A stretch of 45,000 nucleotides of DNA, taken from the NCBI GenBank assembly GCA_009760855.2, contig WPIO01000018.1, positions 5,185,001-5,230,000 on the forward strand, read 5' to 3'. Within the stretch, counting starts at the first letter, position 1. Each line of letters starts with the position of its first letter. The stretch is from Cristatella mucedo (taxonomy: Eukaryota > Bryozoa > Phylactolaemata > Cristatellidae). A program made the translations under genes and the position numbers. The notes beneath the pieces were generated by a model. The model was not told where the DNA came from. It searched no databases and saw only the letters and a program-made list of their open reading frames with translations. Below, piece after piece: positions 42,064 through 45,000 of this stretch.

Positions 42064-43220
42064 AGGCGTCGGCGGCGGCAGCGGGCAGCCGCCGCCGCCG
42101 CCAGCCGACGGCCGCGGACGGCCGCTGGTCATGAAGCGGAGCTCCGAGCGGCTGCTCGCGAAGCAGCCAGTCGGGGCTCGTGCGGCTTTCCTGTACCGAT
42201 CTGGCGCCCTCTGGCGTCCGGGCTCTCGACTAGCTCGCTCTGGATGCGCCGTCTTCGCCGAACGAGTAGCCCGTGCGCACCGATCGGTGCACTCGAGTTT
42301 CGGCGACAACGGAGGCAGCGCTGCAAGCGACGATGCGGATGCTCAACCAGTGACTCTCAAGTTTTGTCGTATTATTTGTCCGACGCCCTCGCTGACGAGT
42401 GCTAGGAGCAAGGCACTGCCGTCGAAGACGTCCACTGACGCTGCCGCAGGCGAGCCAGCGCTGGCTAAGCCGCCGGAAGCTCTTGGGACGTGGAGGCGCT
42501 CTTCCTTGCCGAACGAACGAGGTCACGGGAAACCTCCGGGAAAGAGAGGGCTGTGCTCAATTCACCCGAAAAGCACCCGCGGCGTACGATCCCATCGAGA
42601 CTAGGGCGGTTCGATGACCCGGCGTTGAGGGCTTCCGTGCCTCCTGGAAACGTTCTGCCCGTCTCATGCCAGAAGTGCATTAGCTGTTCCCATTGCCGGC
42701 CCTCGCTGCATTGTTAAGTTGAACTGTCATGATTGCTGCTTGATCTGTCAATACGTTGCTACACTACGTGTCAACTCATTTGAGAACACATCTACCGGCC
42801 TTCTCGACCGTCCTCCAGCTAAAAAGGCTCTTGCAATCGCGGGACTTGTCATGCAAACTCTTAACTTTATATGGTAGGTGCTGCTTCTAGCGTATTCCAG
42901 TATCGATTGTCGATTCATTATCGAATGTATGCCCACCAAACACTATGCACGTGAGGCGTACTGGGCTGACATTCGCTGCCACGTGCTATAAATACCGATA
43001 TATAGGCTTGGTATCCTAAGCAGACGAGATAATAATGCCACGATGGCAATCGTGAGCCCGTCTATCCATCCACGCTAGCAATTACGGGAAGGTTCATCTT
43101 TGGGCATTGCTAGCCCATGGGCTGGGTATAGCTCAAACACACCTCGGCTCACACTCGAAATTAGGCAGGATAGAAGGCACGAGATCGAATGCAGTTGCTC
43201 ATAATCACCCGAGAACGTGC
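42064..43220. other. probable 3' UTR and intergenic DNA
   Basis: GC-rich sequence follows the stop at 42063, containing several overlapping open frames on both strands (for example + 42131-42604) that look compositional. From about 42720 the sequence is more AT-rich with no recognised feature. Confidence 0.5.
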
Positions 43221-43325
43221 ACGTAATAATAATAATAATAATTCACTTGATAAAGCGCCCTCAGAGAACTTAATCTCTCTCTAGGCGCTTTACATTTACT
43301 GTGAAGTGAAATGCAATTAGAGTGG
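43221..43325 (-). mobile_element. LINE 3' tail copy
   Basis: (AAT)n, TTCACTTGATAAAGCGCCCT, GAGAACTTAATCTCTCTCTA, GGCGCTTTACATTTACTG, then divergence after AATGCAATTAGAGTGG. Only about 100 bp of the 3' end remain. It lies about 100 bp before the first exon of the next gene. Confidence 0.85.
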
Positions 43326-43427
43326 AATCATATGCTGCTGAATTGCTACAGTAGAATGAACCCATTTTGTATCGTTACGGCATCTACGGACAGGAAATTA
43401 TCAGTTTCCTACCCTTGCTTAAGCCAG

Positions 43428-43627
43428 GTTAGTAACGATTGAATTTACTCGGCTGATCCTGGGTAGCGGAACTCACTACCCTGGACGCTTCATACCCGAG
43501 GACGACATCACGTGTCCTGCTGCCTATTCTGACGCTAGATTCCTAAGCTTCTCGAACGAATATCGCATCTATGTTTCTGCACGCGAGCTAGGCCGTAGAG
43601 TACAAGAGCAGGCAGACGCGAACAAGC
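43428..43627 (+). CDS. unidentified gene, exon with ELGRRVQEQADANK
   Basis: The frame is open for 66 codons after an acceptor CCTTGCTTAAGCCAG. It reads HYPGRFIPEDDITCPAAYSD, FLSFSNEYRIYVSARELGRR and VQEQADANK, then one base before a GTATGC donor. The mixture of aromatic, acidic and basic residues is protein-like and unlike the compositional frames nearby. It ends in phase 1, which fits the exon at 43981. The family is not recognised. The exact left boundary is uncertain (phase of entry would be 2). Confidence 0.45.
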
Positions 43628-43980
43628 GTATGCAAGGATTAAACCTCTAACCTAAGCGAGCGATGCAACGGTCGCCAATACTGGCTGCCCGATAAGATAC
43701 TCGCCGCGTTAGCCCTCAAAGTCCAGTTAACGGACTGGTAGAAAGAGTAAATGTTCGCAGACATGTCCACGATAACCAATATCAACTAATAATAGCAGAG
43801 TCACACTGCAACGCTCTGATAAACCCACAGGTATCTGCCTGTAGTATAAGATAAGCCCACGGGTGTGTGCCTGTCAGGGGGTAAGCCTCGGAGGGGCGTA
43901 AGCCTCGGGGGGAGGGTAAGATGCTCGAACTCACCACCCAGATCGTGTGTTATAATCCTGCGGCAAACAAATCCTTTTAG

Positions 43981-44049
43981 ACCTTGACCTTGAGCAGCTG
44001 AAGAGTTCCAATGAATTGACAAAGCAATTGGCAGCATTTCGATGTAGCA
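43981..44049 (+). CDS. unidentified gene, 69-nt symmetric exon
   Basis: Preceded by ACAAATCCTTTTAG. It reads LDLEQLKSSNELTKQLAAFR then CS, and leaves in phase 1 at a GTGATC donor. Entering and leaving in phase 1 makes it symmetric, so it could be skipped without frame loss. The charged Leu/Lys/Glu pattern predicts a helix. The intron after it would be only 100 bp. Confidence 0.5.
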
Positions 44050-44149
44050 GTGATCATTGCCCCTACACAAGGACCTAGACCCTAGACCCCTAGACACTAG
44101 ATCCCATTAGACCAGGGACAGTGGGTCAGATCTTGCTTAACCATTGCAG

Positions 44150-44322
44150 AGGCAGCCAATCGTAGGGATGAGATGGAGCAGGCGGAGCGGAAGTGTGAGG
44201 CGGCGGGAAATTTGCTCGACATGCTCCATCCAAATAATGCTAAGGAGGTCCTGGACCGGCCACCCCTTCCCTGGCCTCCCTATTGTCCGGTCCCCACCCC
44301 AAAGCCTATCCCGTCGTACTAA
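44150..44322 (+). CDS. unidentified gene, C-terminal exon with Pro-rich end
   Basis: The acceptor is TTGCTTAACCATTGCAG. With A from 44049 the first codon is AAG, and the frame reads KAANRRDEMEQAERKCEAAG, NLLDMLHPNNAKEVL, DRPPLPWPPYCPVPTPKPIP, SY and TAA at 44320-44322. A charged helix is followed by a short Pro-rich tail. Together with 43428 and 43981 it would give about 147 residues of one protein. The frame is too short to stand out by length, but codon choice and residue mix are convincing. The family is not recognised. A possible AATAAA lies at 44867-44872. Confidence 0.55.
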
Positions 44323-45000
44323 GGGAACCGCCTGGACTGGCAAGCATAGCTCAAACGACTAGTGAGCTATTGTATTTAGCCGGCGGTCTCCTAGGTGGCT
44401 GCAATCGTTAATAAGCGTTAATTGTCTAAGGATTTTACCAAGGGTTTCAGGTAAAATTGCCATTAAGCTGTATAGTTTTTTAAGTCTTTGCATCCATGAA
44501 CGAAAGCCTCACGCTTGCACGCCTCACGCTTGCCTCACGCTGCGTTGTGCTCTCATTAATATGTGCAGTGCTACCGCGACATTGCAATGCCACAGCTGCA
44601 ACGAGTGTCGTATAAAAAAAGAGGTGAGATAATTTACCAGTGTGCATTTAGCTACTGGATGCACTCTCGCCATCAAATCAGGCAGCAGCCTTTAATTTAT
44701 TTGGCCGCACGCTAGTATGCACGATCTTTAAATTTCAATTTAAATATCGTAGGCCCTGGATGTTTCGTGGGTACACGATTGTGTAATTGATAACCGTCGG
44801 CAATTCCGAGAAGCACCGAGAGACTGCATTACCGTAGCACATCCTAAAATTAAAAGAATAACGCTCAATAAACATGCACAGATCTAAGAGAACAAGCTAT
44901 CCTTTAAACGATTCTTGACATACTGTATGGTGGAAAGCAAGCAAGCTGATTGGCTTGCGATAGCAGTAGCAACAGTGCCAGCACCTATAAGCCCACACAA
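44323..45000. other. downstream flank, no supported feature
   Basis: A short repeat of CCTCACGCTTG units lies at 44506-44545. The rest is unique-looking. It probably includes the 3' UTR of the preceding gene up to the AATAAA near 44867. Confidence 0.5.

Noticed and set aside
42131-42604. 157-codon + frame downstream of the coiled-coil gene
   Set aside because: GC-rich, several frames open on both strands, no domain; more likely 3' UTR.

Overview
The window is animal nuclear DNA. Its genes are split by introns with canonical GT/AG ends. Most of the sequence is introns and intergenic DNA packed with non-LTR retrotransposon copies, tRNA-derived SINEs, DNA transposon relics and long microsatellites. 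There is no bacterial or organellar signature. The repeat mix suggests an invertebrate, but the sequence does not fix the species.

Layout. Bases 1-13505 carry the 3' part of a TOM1-family gene on the + strand. Five exons (1-295, 4444-4768, 8713-8933, 10250-10280, 13354-13505) join in perfect phase into 340 codons plus a stop, covering the GAT domain to the family's conserved C-terminus. The VHS domain lies to the left of the window. Its introns hold an unclassified direct-repeat pair (about 1008-1420 and 11325-11730), a 257-bp inverted-repeat pair (7281-7537 and 10521-10778) that brackets two exons, SINEs, a LINE tail and a 630-bp TCTG/TC array.

Bases 13506-41497 show no convincing exon. They are an archive of one CR1/L2-like LINE family: reverse-transcriptase pieces at 18361-19380, 36183-37021 and 39660-41400, a nested internally deleted copy at 37022-38247, and many 3' tails ending in (ATT)n. 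Two SINE families occur here, one of which shares the LINE 3' tail. There is also a SPIN-type hAT element (31664-31826) and long TC, TCCA, GA/CA/TA and 33-bp tandem arrays. An 821-bp inverted-repeat transposon (40121-40941) with a 9-bp target duplication sits inside an old LINE and contains a plant-telomere-like CCCTAAA array.

Bases 41498-42063 are the terminal coding stretch of an unidentified coiled-coil protein gene. Bases 43428-44322 hold three phase-compatible exons of a second unidentified gene, both on the + strand. These genes show no evident functional link to TOM1. The most interesting content is how the mobile elements are organised: nesting, 3'-tail sharing, 5' inversion, and inverted repeats around exons.
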